64,000 nucleotides of DNA from Ophiura sarsii (lineage: Eukaryota; Echinodermata; Ophiuroidea; Amphilepidida; Ophiuridae), in contig CM069447.1 in assembly GCA_035610835.1 (NCBI GenBank), positions 57,543,048 to 57,607,047 on the forward strand. The letters are read 5' to 3'. The translations under genes and the position numbers were made by a program. Positions 1 to 9,084 of this stretch are shown piece after piece (position 1 is the stretch's first letter; each line of letters starts with the position of its first letter). The notes beneath the pieces were generated by a model. It made no database searches. It saw nothing but the letters and a program-made list of their open reading frames with translations, and was not told where the DNA came from.

Positions 1-2096
1 TCTAGTGAATTATGCCTCAATATGGGGACATATATTGATGGGATTAATTCATACACATGTAATTGTAGACTAGGTTTTGTAGGAGACATGTGTGAAATGG
101 GTAAGTCATATCTAGTGAACCGTGCCTTAATATGGGGACATGTATTGATGGGATTAATTCATACACATGTAATTGTAGACTAGGATTAATGTAGGAGACA
201 TGTGTGAAATGGGTAAGTAATATCTAGTGAACCATGCTTTAATATGGGGACATGTATTGATGGGATTAATTCATACACATGTAATTGTAGACTAGGTTTT
301 GTAGGAGACTTAGTGAAATGGGTAAGTCATATCTAGTGAACCTCAATATGGGGGGACATGTATTGATGGGATTAATTCATACACATGTAATTGTAGACTA
401 GGTTTTGTAGGAGACATGTGTGAAATGGGTAAGTCATATATAGTGAACCATGCCTCAATCTGAGGACATGTAGTGATGGGATTAATTCATACACATGTAA
501 TTGTAGACTAGTTTTTGTAGGAGACTTAGTGAAATGGGTAAGTCATATCTAGTGAACCTCAATATGGGGGGGGGGGGGACATGTATTGATGGGATTAATT
601 CATACACATGTAATTGTAGACTAGGTTTTGTAGGAGACATGTGTGAAATGGGTAAGTCATATCTAGTGAACCGTGCCTCAATATGGGGACATGTATTGAT
701 GGGATTAATTCATACACATGTAATTGTAGACTAGGTTTTGTAGGAGACATGTGTGAAATGGGTAAGTCATATCTAGTGAACCATGCTTCAATATGGGGAC
801 ATGTATTGATGGGATTAATTCATACACATATAATTGTAGACTAGGTTTTGTAGGAGACATGTGTGAAATAGGTAAGTCATATCTAGTGAACCATGCTTCA
901 ATATGGGGACATGTATTATGGGATTAATTCATACACTTGTAATTGTAGACTAGGTTATGTAGGAGACATGTGTGAAATGGGTAAGTCATATCTAGTGAAC
1001 CTCAATATGGGGACATGTATTGATGGTTTTAATTCATACACATGTAATTGTAGACTAGGTTATGTAGGAGACATGTGTGAAATGGGTAAGTCATATCTAG
1101 TGAACCGTGCCTCAATATGGGGACATGTATTGATGGGATTAATTCATACACATGTAATTGTAGACTAGGTTTTGTAGGAGACATGTGTGAAATGGGTAAG
1201 TCATATCTAGTGAACCATGCTTCAATATGGGGACATGTATTGATGGGATTAATTCATACACATATAATTGTAGACTAGGTTTTGTAGGAGACATGTGTGA
1301 AATGGGTAAGTCATATCTAGTGAACCATGCTTCAATATGGGGACATGTATTATGGGATTAATTCATACACTTGTAATTGTAGACTAGGTTATGTAGGAGA
1401 CATGTGTGAAATGGGTAAGTCATATCTAGTGAACCATGCTTTAATATGGGGACATGTATTGATGGGATTAATTCATACACATGTAATTGTGGACTAGGTT
1501 TTGTAGGAGACATGTGTGAAATAGGTAAGTCATATCTAGTGAACCATGCCTCAATATGGGGACATGTATTGATGGGATTAATTCATACACATGTAATTGT
1601 AGACTAGGTTTTGTAGGAGACATGTGTGAAATGGGTAAGTCATATCTAGTGAACCATGCCTCAATATGAGGACATGTATTGATGGGATTAATTCATACAC
1701 TTGTAATTGTAGACTAGGTTTTGTAGGAGACATGTGTGAAATGGGTAATATCTAGTGAACCATGCTTTAATATGGGGACATGTATTGATGGGATTAATTC
1801 ATACACATGTAATTGTAGACTAGGTTATGTAGGAGACATGTGTGAAATGGGTAAGTCATATCTAGTGAACCTCAATATGGGGACATGTATTGATGGGATT
1901 AATTCATACACATGTAATTGTAGACTAGGTTATGTAGGAGACATGTGTGAAATGGATAAGTCATATCTAGTGAACCATGCTTCAATATGGGGACATGTAT
2001 TGATGGGATTAATTCATACACATGTAATTGTATACTAGGTTTTGAAGGAGACATGTGTGAAATGGGTAAGTCATATCTAGTGAACCATGCCTCAAT
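1..2096 (+). repeat. 110-bp EGF-exon-derived satellite, about 19 copies
   Basis: Tandem copies with a period of about 110 bp (TCTAGTGAA at 1, 111 and onward) run to 2096. Translated in the right frame, one copy reads [13 protein letters not shown]...[13 protein letters not shown], an EGF-like domain with C2-C6, the x-N-x-G-T-C loop and the G-Y-x-G-x-x-C end. The position of C1 is isoleucine. Each copy ends in a donor-like GGTAAGT and runs straight into the next without an intron or convincing acceptor. Because 110 is not a multiple of three, the frame changes at each junction. Some copies carry 1-4 bp indels or G-runs, for example 568-579. A higher-order block of about 436 bp recurs (about 660 and 1096). 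I read it as an exon-plus-donor fragment amplified as satellite, not as coding exons. Confidence 0.85.
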
Positions 2097-2298
2097 AGTA
2101 GAGTTATTCTTCTGAAGTTTTCAACTCTTCTTAGGAGAATTGTTTAAGAATTTGTGAGTTAATATTCACGATATAGACCCTAGGTCAAACTTTAGAACAT
2201 GACCCTTCATTATGAAGCTCAATTTAGAAATACCTTCTTAAGTCTGGATCAGAAGTTAACAAATAACTCTTCCTAAATTTACGTAAGGTTAATCTTAA

Positions 2299-2572
2299 CA
2301 CTTTCCATGCGGCAGGCATTTGCAGACGACATTCCAAAATGTCTCAAAAATGTCAAAGTTATTGAATTTCATTACCATGGAATCACCTTGAGAAATAATA
2401 ACACACACTTAGGCCCCCCCCAAAAAAAAATTGTTTGTATTAAATGCATTAAAATAAGTACAAACATGCCTAGTATTGGTTCCATAATCCTTGAGATAGA
2501 CCTTGAAATGTGGGAAGGGTTTCTGAAAAATCAGTTTTGTATATGGTCGAACCAATAGCCGCGTGGAAAGTG
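2299..2572 (+). mobile_element. piggyBac-like MITE copy a, TTAA-flanked
   Basis: Inverted ends CACTTTCCATGCGGC at the left and GCCGCGTGGAAAGTG at the right differ by one base. TTAA lies just left (2295-2298); the right flank has decayed to TAAA. The element is 274 bp and has no transposase. TTAA target use plus short inverted ends points to a piggyBac-like non-autonomous element. The same family recurs at 6261 and 17018 in this unit. Confidence 0.7.
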
Positions 2573-2614
2573 TAAACTGCAATAACTAACCCAACATTAT
2601 TAGGTGACCTATTG

Positions 2615-2896
2615 GGCAAAAAAAAAAGTTGACTTGCCCTTTCCGACCGACCCAAATATTCGGAATCTAGGATCGCTACAAGATGAAAACGTGTTTCTGA
2701 GTAGTATATGCTTGTTTAAAAATTAAAAATTAAAAATTAAAAAAATTAAAAAAAATTAAAATTAAAAAAAACATCTTTAAAACATGTTTCTGTGTAGTAT
2801 CTCCCTGTTTAAATTTAAAAATTTAAAAAAATCTGACCGTCTGACCCAGACTCTAGCCCTGAAAGGGCAAGTCAACTTTTTTTCTTTTTTTTTGCC
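2615..2896 (-). mobile_element. MITE with GACTTGCCCTTTC inverted ends, copy 1
   Basis: The ends are GGCAAAAAAAAAAGTTGACT... and ...AGTCAACTTTTTTTC...GCC, an inverted repeat of about 28 bp including GACTTGCCCTTTC/GAAAGGGCAAGTC. The interior is AT-rich with AAAATT tracts. TTAGGTGACCT is found on both sides (about 2600 and 2898) and may be a target duplication. It is in inverse orientation to the copy at 4245: GACCGACCC is near the left end here and near the right end there. No coding capacity. Confidence 0.65.
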
Positions 2897-3686
2897 TTAG
2901 GTGACCTGTTCTATGTACGGGCCCGACGAACCCATTTTTATTTAGGCAAGAATCTTCAAAACCAATTGCAGTGATAAAAGACCATTTGCTTTTATTTAAA
3001 AAATCGATCATTGCATGATTGTCATATAAGTTACACTCATTTTTAGTAATGTCCTCTATTTTAACGCCAAATCCATGGGATGGTTGAATTATCTTCAATA
3101 TATTTTTAATTGTATTCCTTGAATTCAGACATTTTCTTTACTCTCATTTCCATGGTTCTATTTATTTAAAGATTTTGTATCCAAAATTGTTTGTTTGTTT
3201 GTTTGTTTGTTGTTTATTAGGCAAAACGACAATATACAAAATACAACATACAAAAAATGCATGACACAAATATATACATATAATCAAGAACACAAACACC
3301 AAAATGCCGAGATACCAGGATAACCCATAAAGTCTGCTAAAAAAGCAAACTAGGCGCCTGGAACGAGGAGCATGAGACAAGAAAGGGACACAAATAAAAT
3401 AAAGTTAAACAGTATCAACAAACTCTTGGGCCATCCTGGCACTTCTTGCTAGGTGTTTTTTCATTGAATTCTTAAAAGTTCATACACCTTTTGATATTTT
3501 TAACCAATTGTATTGATTATTGCGATTCTATATGGATTTAAAAAAAAATGAAAGCCAAATATATGGCTTTTATTATTTGTAGCACTTTTGAGAAAAAAAT
3601 CCCATTCTTTCTGACTCTCACCTTGTAGAGCAGAAGATACTGTTATGATGTTGACTGTTGAAAATGTTCTCCTTTCCTCTGTCTAT
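2897..3686. other. intronic/spacer stretch with (GTTT)n
   Basis: AT-rich non-coding sequence. It holds a (GTTT)n microsatellite at about 3187-3212 whose copy number differs between units. I see no exon, RNA gene or inverted-end element here. The antisense frames with methionines have no recognisable domain. Confidence 0.6.
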
Positions 3687-4118
3687 ATGTGACGCGACAA
3701 GCGGAATGAGTCGTATGTCGGGAATATTGATTTTGAGTTATAGGTAAAAATAAGTGACAAATTCTAATGTTTTACATTGTTTTCTCAGTTGGTAAATTGT
3801 TTTGTAACTTAAAGACTCAAAGTTCAATGTTAATGGGGTTTGGACCATACTGTAGCATTTTTCACCTGCTTTTAGATGATGGACAAATATCAAAATTCAA
3901 AACTGCCGACATGTGACTCATTTCACTTGATCACGTCACATATATAAACTCCTCAAAAAAAGATCTGTTCAATTGCCTATATCTCTAGTTTTTAAGTTAC
4001 AAACAGTTTTCCAACTGAGAAAACAAAGTAAAACATAAGAACTTGTCACTTCCTTTTACCTATAACTCAAAATCAATATTCCCGACATACGACTCATTCC
4101 GCTTGATGGCATCACATA
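3687..4118. mobile_element. foldback element with 125-bp inverted arms
   Basis: The left arm (3687-3810) begins ATGTGACGCGACAAGCGGAA. The right arm (about 3993-4118) ends TTCCGCTTGATGGCATCACAT and is its reverse complement with few mismatches over about 125 bp. The spacer of about 180 bp holds a further diverged copy of the end (GACTCATTTCACTTGATCACGTCACATAT region, 3916-3945). Structure and lack of an ORF fit a foldback-type MITE. Superfamily not assigned. Confidence 0.7.
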
Positions 4119-4244
4119 TGTTTATAATGTGTTGCATATCAATGGGAAGTTGATCTGTTCATAAACAATGCCACATTTTGTAGTAATAATTTATTTCAAG
4201 TATGTTGCCATCAGAATTCCGTTTACAGCAAACAATCATGATAA

Positions 4245-4590
4245 GGCAACAAAAAAAGTTGACTTGCCCTTTCAGGGCCAGAGTCTGGGTCGGACAGTCG
4301 GATTTTTTTAATCTTTTTAAATTTAAACAAGGAGATACTACACAAAAACACGTTTTAAAGATTTGATTTTTTTTGATTTTTTTTGTTTTGATTTTTTTGA
4401 TTTTTAAACAAGCAGATACTACTCAAAAACATGTTTTTATCTTTCTTTATTGTTATGTGCTTCTTTCAACAACAAAAAAAATTCTATTTTTTTTTTTTAC
4501 TTTGGAAAAAATAAAAAATAAAAATAGCGACCCTAGATTTCCGAAAATTTGGGTCGGTCGGAAAGGGCAAGTCAATTTTTTTTTTTTGCC
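4245..4590 (+). mobile_element. MITE with GACTTGCCCTTTC inverted ends, copy 2
   Basis: Begins GGCAACAAAAAAAGTTGACT, ends in AGTCAATTTTTTTTTTTTGCC, with GGGTCGGTCGG near the right end. It is a diverged copy of the element at 2615 in opposite orientation. Together the pair brackets the foldback element. Its right end lies about 50 bp before the acceptor of EGF1, so it is a close neighbour of that splice site. Confidence 0.65.
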
Positions 4591-4642
4591 TAACAAATAA
4601 ACGTTCTACCTTTTCTATTATTGATTCCTTTTTTCCCTTCAG

Positions 4643-4756
4643 TAACCCCTGAGTGCACTAGTGAGCCCTGTCAAAATGGTGGAACATGCTTTGAAGGCAC
4701 CAATAGTTACTTCTGCTTCTGTCAGCCCGAATATTATGGCTCTAACTGTGAAACTG
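4643..4756 (+). CDS. EGF-like exon 1, unit 1 (internal exon)
   Basis: A 114-nt exon (38 codons) between a pyrimidine-rich acceptor (TTTTTTCCCTTCAG) and a strong donor (GTAAGT). Both borders are phase 1: the first two bases TA complete a codon begun by G in the preceding exon, and the exon ends ACT-G. The domain reads PECTSEPCQNGGTC...CFCQPEYYGSNCE with all six EGF cysteines. C-T-S-E-P-C matches the O-glucose consensus CxSxPC, and C-QNGG-T-C the O-fucose consensus. EGF domains of this class act in secreted or cell-surface proteins as interaction or spacer modules. Two tandem partial copies follow at once. The parent gene is not identified. The same exon in units 2 and 3 looks base-identical. 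Confidence 0.88.
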
Positions 4757-4976
4757 GTAAGTTTAACCTGTGAGCATCGCCTTCTTTGGTACATGCTTTG
4801 AAGGCACCAATAGTTACTTCTGCTTCTGTCAGCCCGAATATACTGGCTCTAATTGTGAAACTGGTAAGTTTAACCTGTGAGCATCGCCTTCTTTGGTACA
4901 TGCTTTGAAGGCACCAATAGTTGCTTCTGCTTCTGTCAGCCCGAATATACTGGCTCTAATTGTGAAATTGTTAAGT
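4757..4976 (+). repeat. 107-bp tandem partial copies of EGF exon 1
   Basis: ACATGCTTTGAAGGC occurs at 4684 (true exon), 4791 and 4898, a 107-bp period. Each extra copy holds the last ~80 nt of EGF exon 1 plus ~27 nt of its intron start (GTAAGTTTAACC...). Neither has an AG acceptor before it, so both are exon fragments. The last copy has lost its donor (GAAATTGTTAAG). They read GAATATACTGG where the true exon has GAATATTATGG, so they diverged after copying. This is a small-scale version of the 110-bp array. The same tract lies at 23532-23751 and 45461-45680. Confidence 0.82.
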
Positions 4977-5444
4977 TTAAGGGCAGCTGATACACCTTCC
5001 GGTATTCAAAATTTAAACACGGCCCCTGCAACGGTGTTCAACGATGGCAATTTTTATTCATTAACGTTTTGAGCTATTTAATTTTCATTTACTCAATTGA
5101 TATGTTAGCAAAACTTTAAATGTCCGTAACTTGACAATTTGTATTTGATGTTTTGAGACAAAGTGATTTTCAATATGTAACTTTGGTAAGGAATGTGGTT
5201 ATCCAAAATGCCCGTTGATATCACGATATAAATAACTCAATATTCATATGTCCCTCATTGTGCCTCATTTACTCGTGTTGGGTCACATGTGTCAATGGTC
5301 CGATTAAAATTTCAAATCACTGTTAAAGGCATATTATGTTATCTTTTTCAGGGGGGTGCCCTCTATTCATGATTTTTTTTTAGAAAGTAGATTTTCTTGC
5401 AGATTTACATTTCATAATTTGACCTTCTCTCCACTTTACTTCAG

Positions 5445-5558
5445 TTCAAGACGTATGTGCTAGTTCACCTTGTCTGAATGGTGCAACGTGTGTTTCCTCC
5501 AGTGGTGCATATACGTGTGAATGTTACACAGGATACACAGGCATCAACTGCGAAACAG
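5445..5558 (+). CDS. EGF-like exon 2, unit 1
   Basis: A 114-nt exon with acceptor CTTTACTTCAG, donor GTAAGC and phase 1-1. It reads [16 protein letters not shown]...[13 protein letters not shown] with six cysteines in canonical EGF spacing. C-A-S-S-P-C fits the O-glucose site, C-LNGA-T-C the O-fucose site and [10 protein letters not shown] the EOGT O-GlcNAc consensus. The QDVC start lacks the complete calcium-binding D-x-D/N-E pattern, so calcium binding is uncertain. It is the twin of exon 3, differing by ASSPC/ASLPC and GINC/GVNC. Confidence 0.9.
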
Positions 5559-6260
5559 GTAAGCTTGAGGGCGCCTTATATGACTAGGAAAACGAAAAAG
5601 GATTCATTGTCAAGTGTCTGGCTTCCAATGGCATCATATGACTTCAGTTGGCTTCTGATAGCTGCTATTTGATCTCAAACGTGACCCAACATGAGTTAAT
5701 GAGGCACAATTCGGCAGAAGCTAATTTGATTTAATAGCACAACAATTAATTAATTTTACTTATAATATACACAGACATAATTCAAATTTATAAAAAGTCT
5801 TATTTCTGATCCTTGACACAAATTGTACCTAATCAAAGATTCAAATTCATGAAAAATAAAGAGTTATATTTTGAGGTATTTTAATTTTCTTATACTCCAT
5901 TGATTTGGTAACAAAATCAAAACTTTAAATGTCCACAACTTAACAATTTGTATTTGATGTTTTGAGACAAAGTGATTTTCAATAATATGTAACTTTGGTT
6001 AGGAATGTGATTAACCAAAATGTCCCTTGATATCACGATATAAATACCTCAATATTCATATGTCCCGCATTGTGCCTCAATTACTCGTGTTGGGTCACAT
6101 ATGTGTCAATGGTCCGATTAACATTTCAAATCACTGCCCCCCCCCCCTCTCAATGGGAAGACATTACCTTTACTGATGATACTTTTGAATGAATCTACTG
6201 GCAATTTGCATATTTTCCTTTTTTTAGAAGTGTCAAAAATCTCAACAATTTTGATACTGC
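5559..6260. other. intron between EGF2 and EGF3
   Basis: Intronic sequence made of the right flank of duplication copy one and the left flank of copy two. A C-run at 6138-6147 varies in length between units. No other feature seen. Confidence 0.7.
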
Positions 6261-6453
6261 TTTCAACGTGGCAGGCATCTGCAGACGACATTCCAAATGT
6301 TTGCAAAATTTTTCAAAAATGTCACAATTATTGAAATTCATCACTATATTTGGGACCGCCATGAGAAATGCATTAAAATAAGTATAAACATGCCTAGTAT
6401 TGGTTCAGTAATTCTTGAGATAGACATGGGAAAGGTTTCTGCAAAATAAAGTG
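6261..6453 (+). mobile_element. piggyBac-like MITE copy b (degenerate)
   Basis: Shares GCAGACGACATTCCAAA, AACATGCCTAGTATTGGTT and TTGAGATAGAC with the elements at 2299 and 17018. The left end has decayed (TTTCAACGTGGCAGG); TTAA is still present at the right (6454-6457). It lies only in the second copy of the EGF2/EGF3 duplication, so it inserted after that event or was lost from the other copy. Confidence 0.6.
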
Positions 6454-6532
6454 TTAACAAATGACTGGGATAAAATACACTGATAAGGTACAGTTCTTTG
6501 TTGATTTGACCTTTTCTCCACTTTACTTCCAG

Positions 6533-6646
6533 TTCAAGACGTATGTGCTAGTTTACCTTGTCTGAATGGTGCAACTTGTGTTTCCTCCAGTGGTGCATAT
6601 ACATGTGAATGTTACACAGGATACACAGGCGTCAACTGCGAAACAG
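6533..6646 (+). CDS. EGF-like exon 3, unit 1
   Basis: A 114-nt phase 1-1 exon with acceptor CTTTACTTCCAG and donor GTAAGC. It reads [16 protein letters not shown]...[13 protein letters not shown], with all six cysteines and the three Notch-type glycosylation consensus sites seen in exon 2. It is a recent duplicate of exon 2. The long gap to the next exon (about 9.6 kb) is filled by the SINE, hAT MITE and Helitron-like block. Confidence 0.9.
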
Positions 6647-7097
6647 GTAAGCTTGAGGGCGCATTATATATAACTAGGGAAACGGATTCATTGTCATGTA
6701 TCCAGCTTCCAATGGCATCACATGACTTCAGTTGGCTTCTGATAGCTGCTATTTGACCTCAAACGTGACCCAACATGAGTTAATAAGACACAATGCGGCA
6801 AAAGCTAATTTGATTTAATAGCACAACAATTTAATGGGGGACAAAGACACAATAAGTCAAATTTATAAAAGTCTTATTTCTAATCTTTGACATATCTTGT
6901 ACCCAATCATCATATATTCAAATTCATGAAAATGAAGAGGTAAACTTCAATTTGAGGTATTTTATTTTCATGAACTCCATTGATTTAATATTGTTTTAAT
7001 GTTGGTTTTGTTAAAACAAAACAAACGCTTTTTGAAAGTGTCCCCCCCCCCCCAACTAACATCATCCTTATAATATCATGTAAATTATTTTTGTAAG
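6647..7097. other. intron start after EGF3
   Basis: Right flank of the second EGF2/3 duplicate, then AT-rich sequence with a C-run at about 7041-7053 of variable length. No gene or element recognised up to the SINE. Confidence 0.6.
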
Positions 7098-7467
7098 GGA
7101 GAGCGTGTTGGCGCAGCGGTAGATACCCTCGCTTTGCACCAATGAATCCCGGGTTCGAAATCTGTGCTCAGTCGGGCTTTATGTGCATTTGGTTTATCAC
7201 GATCCATACACGCTCTCACAGGTTTTCTCCAGTTTCCTCCTGCTTTCAAAATCTGTGATTAGTTGTTTCGGTTATCAAAAACTTCCTTGACCCAATGGTA
7301 TTTGGGGAGCTGCATTGAAAAATGGTGGATGTTACAATCTAAGTGCGGATAGGTTTGCTAGAAAGTTGATGCGACCTGATTCTGATGATTCACCAGCAGC
7401 GAAATTACAGCGCTTTGATCACTTTGGAAAGGCGCTATATAAATACTAATTATTATTATTATTATTC
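7098..7467 (+). mobile_element. tRNA-derived SINE with (ATT)n tail
   Basis: The left part resembles a tRNA: A-box-like TTGGCGCAGCGGTAGATACC and B-box-like GGGTTCGAAATC, 30-odd bases apart. These are RNA polymerase III internal promoter motifs. The right end reads GGAAAGGCGCTATATAAATA followed by (ATT)n, a tail common in invertebrate SINEs. About 370 bp. It was present before the 20-kb duplication, since all three full units have it. It is not a functional tRNA gene, as there is no proper cloverleaf 3' half. Confidence 0.82.
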
Positions 7468-8274
7468 TTCAAAAATCGCATTTTGAGAAAAATGACCTTG
7501 AAAGTTGAAACACTTGGCGTTTTTATCTAAAAAGGTCATTAGACTTGATTTTTGTTTTAATGATTCAATTGTGTTTTAAATTTAAACAGCAAGTTTGTTT
7601 AATGAGTTGATGGGTGATGGTTTCCCTGCAAAAAGTACTTTTATCAAGATACACCCTTTTACCTAAATAATCACATCAACAAGTGTATTGTGTGTTAGGC
7701 AAAACGGTTTATGTTAAGTTACATCGCATTATTTCGCATCATATGATTAGGCAAAAGGGTGTATGCAGGCCCGTAGCCAGCCTTTTCAGTTAGGGGGTTC
7801 GATTTACTGAATGCAATTAAAGACTCAATGGCCGCGCAGCGACCATCGCGCCGCGTATAGCGGCGCAGGGGGGTGTTTGAGGGTGGATGTGCCCCCCTCC
7901 AAAGTTGAAGAAATTTTAAAAATACAACCTTTAACGAAGGCATTTGGTGCACCATTTTTTCATATAATTACGATTTTTTGTGTTCAATATATGTATTGCA
8001 AATAGGCAAATTCGCGCAGTTTTTTTTTTAATATCAATAATTTTCTTTTTACCAATTCTAAAATAGAGCCCGAATTGAAAGCATTTGGTGCACTATTTTG
8101 AATTGCAAAATTTGTGGTTTAGGCCTTGAAAACTCAATTATTTTTTGCCTAAGCGCAAATAATTGTGAAATTCAGAAATACCGTGTTCTGGTCTATTTTG
8201 GTAAAAACAAAATGCAATTTAATGCGAATCGTTTCGTGCCTTGATAAACCTGTTGAAATAGGCATACTTTTCAC
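7468..8274. other. intron with degraded element fragments
   Basis: Contains TTAGGCAAAACGG at about 7696 and TTTTTTGCCTAAGCG at about 8143, which may be the ends of an old MITE. A GC-rich patch near 7770-7900 starts GGCCCGTAGCCAGCC, as hAT fragments often do, and holds the hairpin GCGCCGC-GTATA-GCGGCGC. No complete element and no coding sequence could be supported. Confidence 0.45.
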
Positions 8275-8853
8275 CAGTGGCGTAGCTAGGTTATTCATAT
8301 TGGGGGGGGGCGAAAAATGAAAATGAACCGACAAGACTTTTGTGAATCCAGAAATGCGCGCGTAGCGCGCGAAATTTTTCGACTTGACACCTATTTTTGG
8401 CACGATCGAGGTAAATTTTGGCTCTAAACAAGGTTGTAGCAATGTTGCATTTTGGGGACACATGCGCGCGTATAGGTAATAGCTGACTCGCTTGGCATAC
8501 AAATGGAACACATGATAACTCAATTACGTACATTCAAACATTATTTATTAAATCAACACGCCATTAACATAGACTATAACACGATAAATAACAGGCGTTG
8601 CAAGAATAAACAAGAGATCTGCTCTACTCCGTGGAAGCGACGAACTGGCCACGTATTGAGAAAACAGATTATTTCAGTGATTCATTTCAGTGATTCTAGA
8701 TTATATACATCAATAAACATTTATAATTCCATGATTCCTGTGGTCAAATGAACCGACAGTGCCAATCTCAACCGACACGACGTCAATATGGGGAGGGGGG
8801 GGGGGGGGGGATCCCCCCCCCCCCCCCCCCCCCCTCCTCTGGCGACGCCACTG
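8275..8853. mobile_element. hAT-type MITE with 8-bp target duplication
   Basis: The ends are CAGTGGCGTAGCTAG and (reverse complement of the right end) CAGTGGCGTCGCCAG. CTTTTCAC lies directly on both sides (8267-8274 and 8854-8861), a perfect 8-bp target duplication. CAGTGGCG ends with an 8-bp duplication are typical of hAT elements. The 579-bp interior has no transposase. It holds a GCGCGC-GTA-GCGCGC hairpin near 8358 and long G and C runs next to both ends (near 8301 and 8793-8834) that vary between units. Confidence 0.85.
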
Positions 8854-9084
8854 CTTTTCACAATCAGGCATTATTTATTTTTGGAAAGTGAGTCCAAACT
8901 ACTCTCACTTCGAGGTCCGGGACTCATGTCCCACGTCAGCATGTCGGCCTGCATGTATATGAGATTCTTAAGTGAATAGATACAAGTAAGGCACGTACCT
9001 CTCCCCTCTTCTCTTCTCTTTACCTTGATTTTTTCAAAAAATCGAGGTATTCTATCTCTGCCGTTTCTTTCTTCTTTCTTTCTT

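Larger units (their letters stand above)
5071..6953 (+). repeat. direct duplication carrying EGF exons 2 and 3
   Basis: Copy one (about 5071-5872) and copy two (about 5873-6953) align on both sides of the exon. They share TTTGTATTTGATGTTTTGAG, a GATATCACGATATAAATA block, TCGTGTTGGGTCACAT, the exon itself and CAACATGAGTTAAT. A third copy starts at 6954 (GAGGTATTTTATTTTC) but soon diverges. Copy two is longer mainly because a piggyBac-like MITE lies in it (6261-6453). This duplication made EGF3 from EGF2 or the reverse, before the 20-kb duplication, since all units share it (23846-25738; 45775-47658). Confidence 0.82.

Noticed and set aside
893..2038. Copies of the 110-bp repeat as functional EGF exons
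   Set aside because: No acceptor precedes the copies, the first cysteine is replaced, the frame changes at each junction, and stops appear when read across copies.
2307..2558. 83-residue frame
   Set aside because: Lies entirely in the piggyBac-like MITE and changes with its C/A run.
3219..3380. 72-residue hydrophobic antisense frame
   Set aside because: Looks like a membrane peptide only because of AT-rich codons; no signal, domain or splice context.
4779..4976. Two extra EGF exons after EGF1
   Set aside because: They begin mid-domain without an AG acceptor, and the last has lost its donor. They are tandem fragments of EGF1.
7098..7170. Functional tRNA gene
   Set aside because: A- and B-box-like motifs are present but no acceptor-stem pairing or tRNA 3' end is seen. 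The sequence continues into a SINE body with (ATT)n tail.
8149..8533. Antisense frames of 80-124 residues in the hAT MITE region
   Set aside because: They run through transposon ends and G/C runs, lack any known domain, and break or fuse with homopolymer length between units.
8759..8979. Proline- and glycine-run peptides
   Set aside because: Direct products of C- and G-runs in the hAT MITE.
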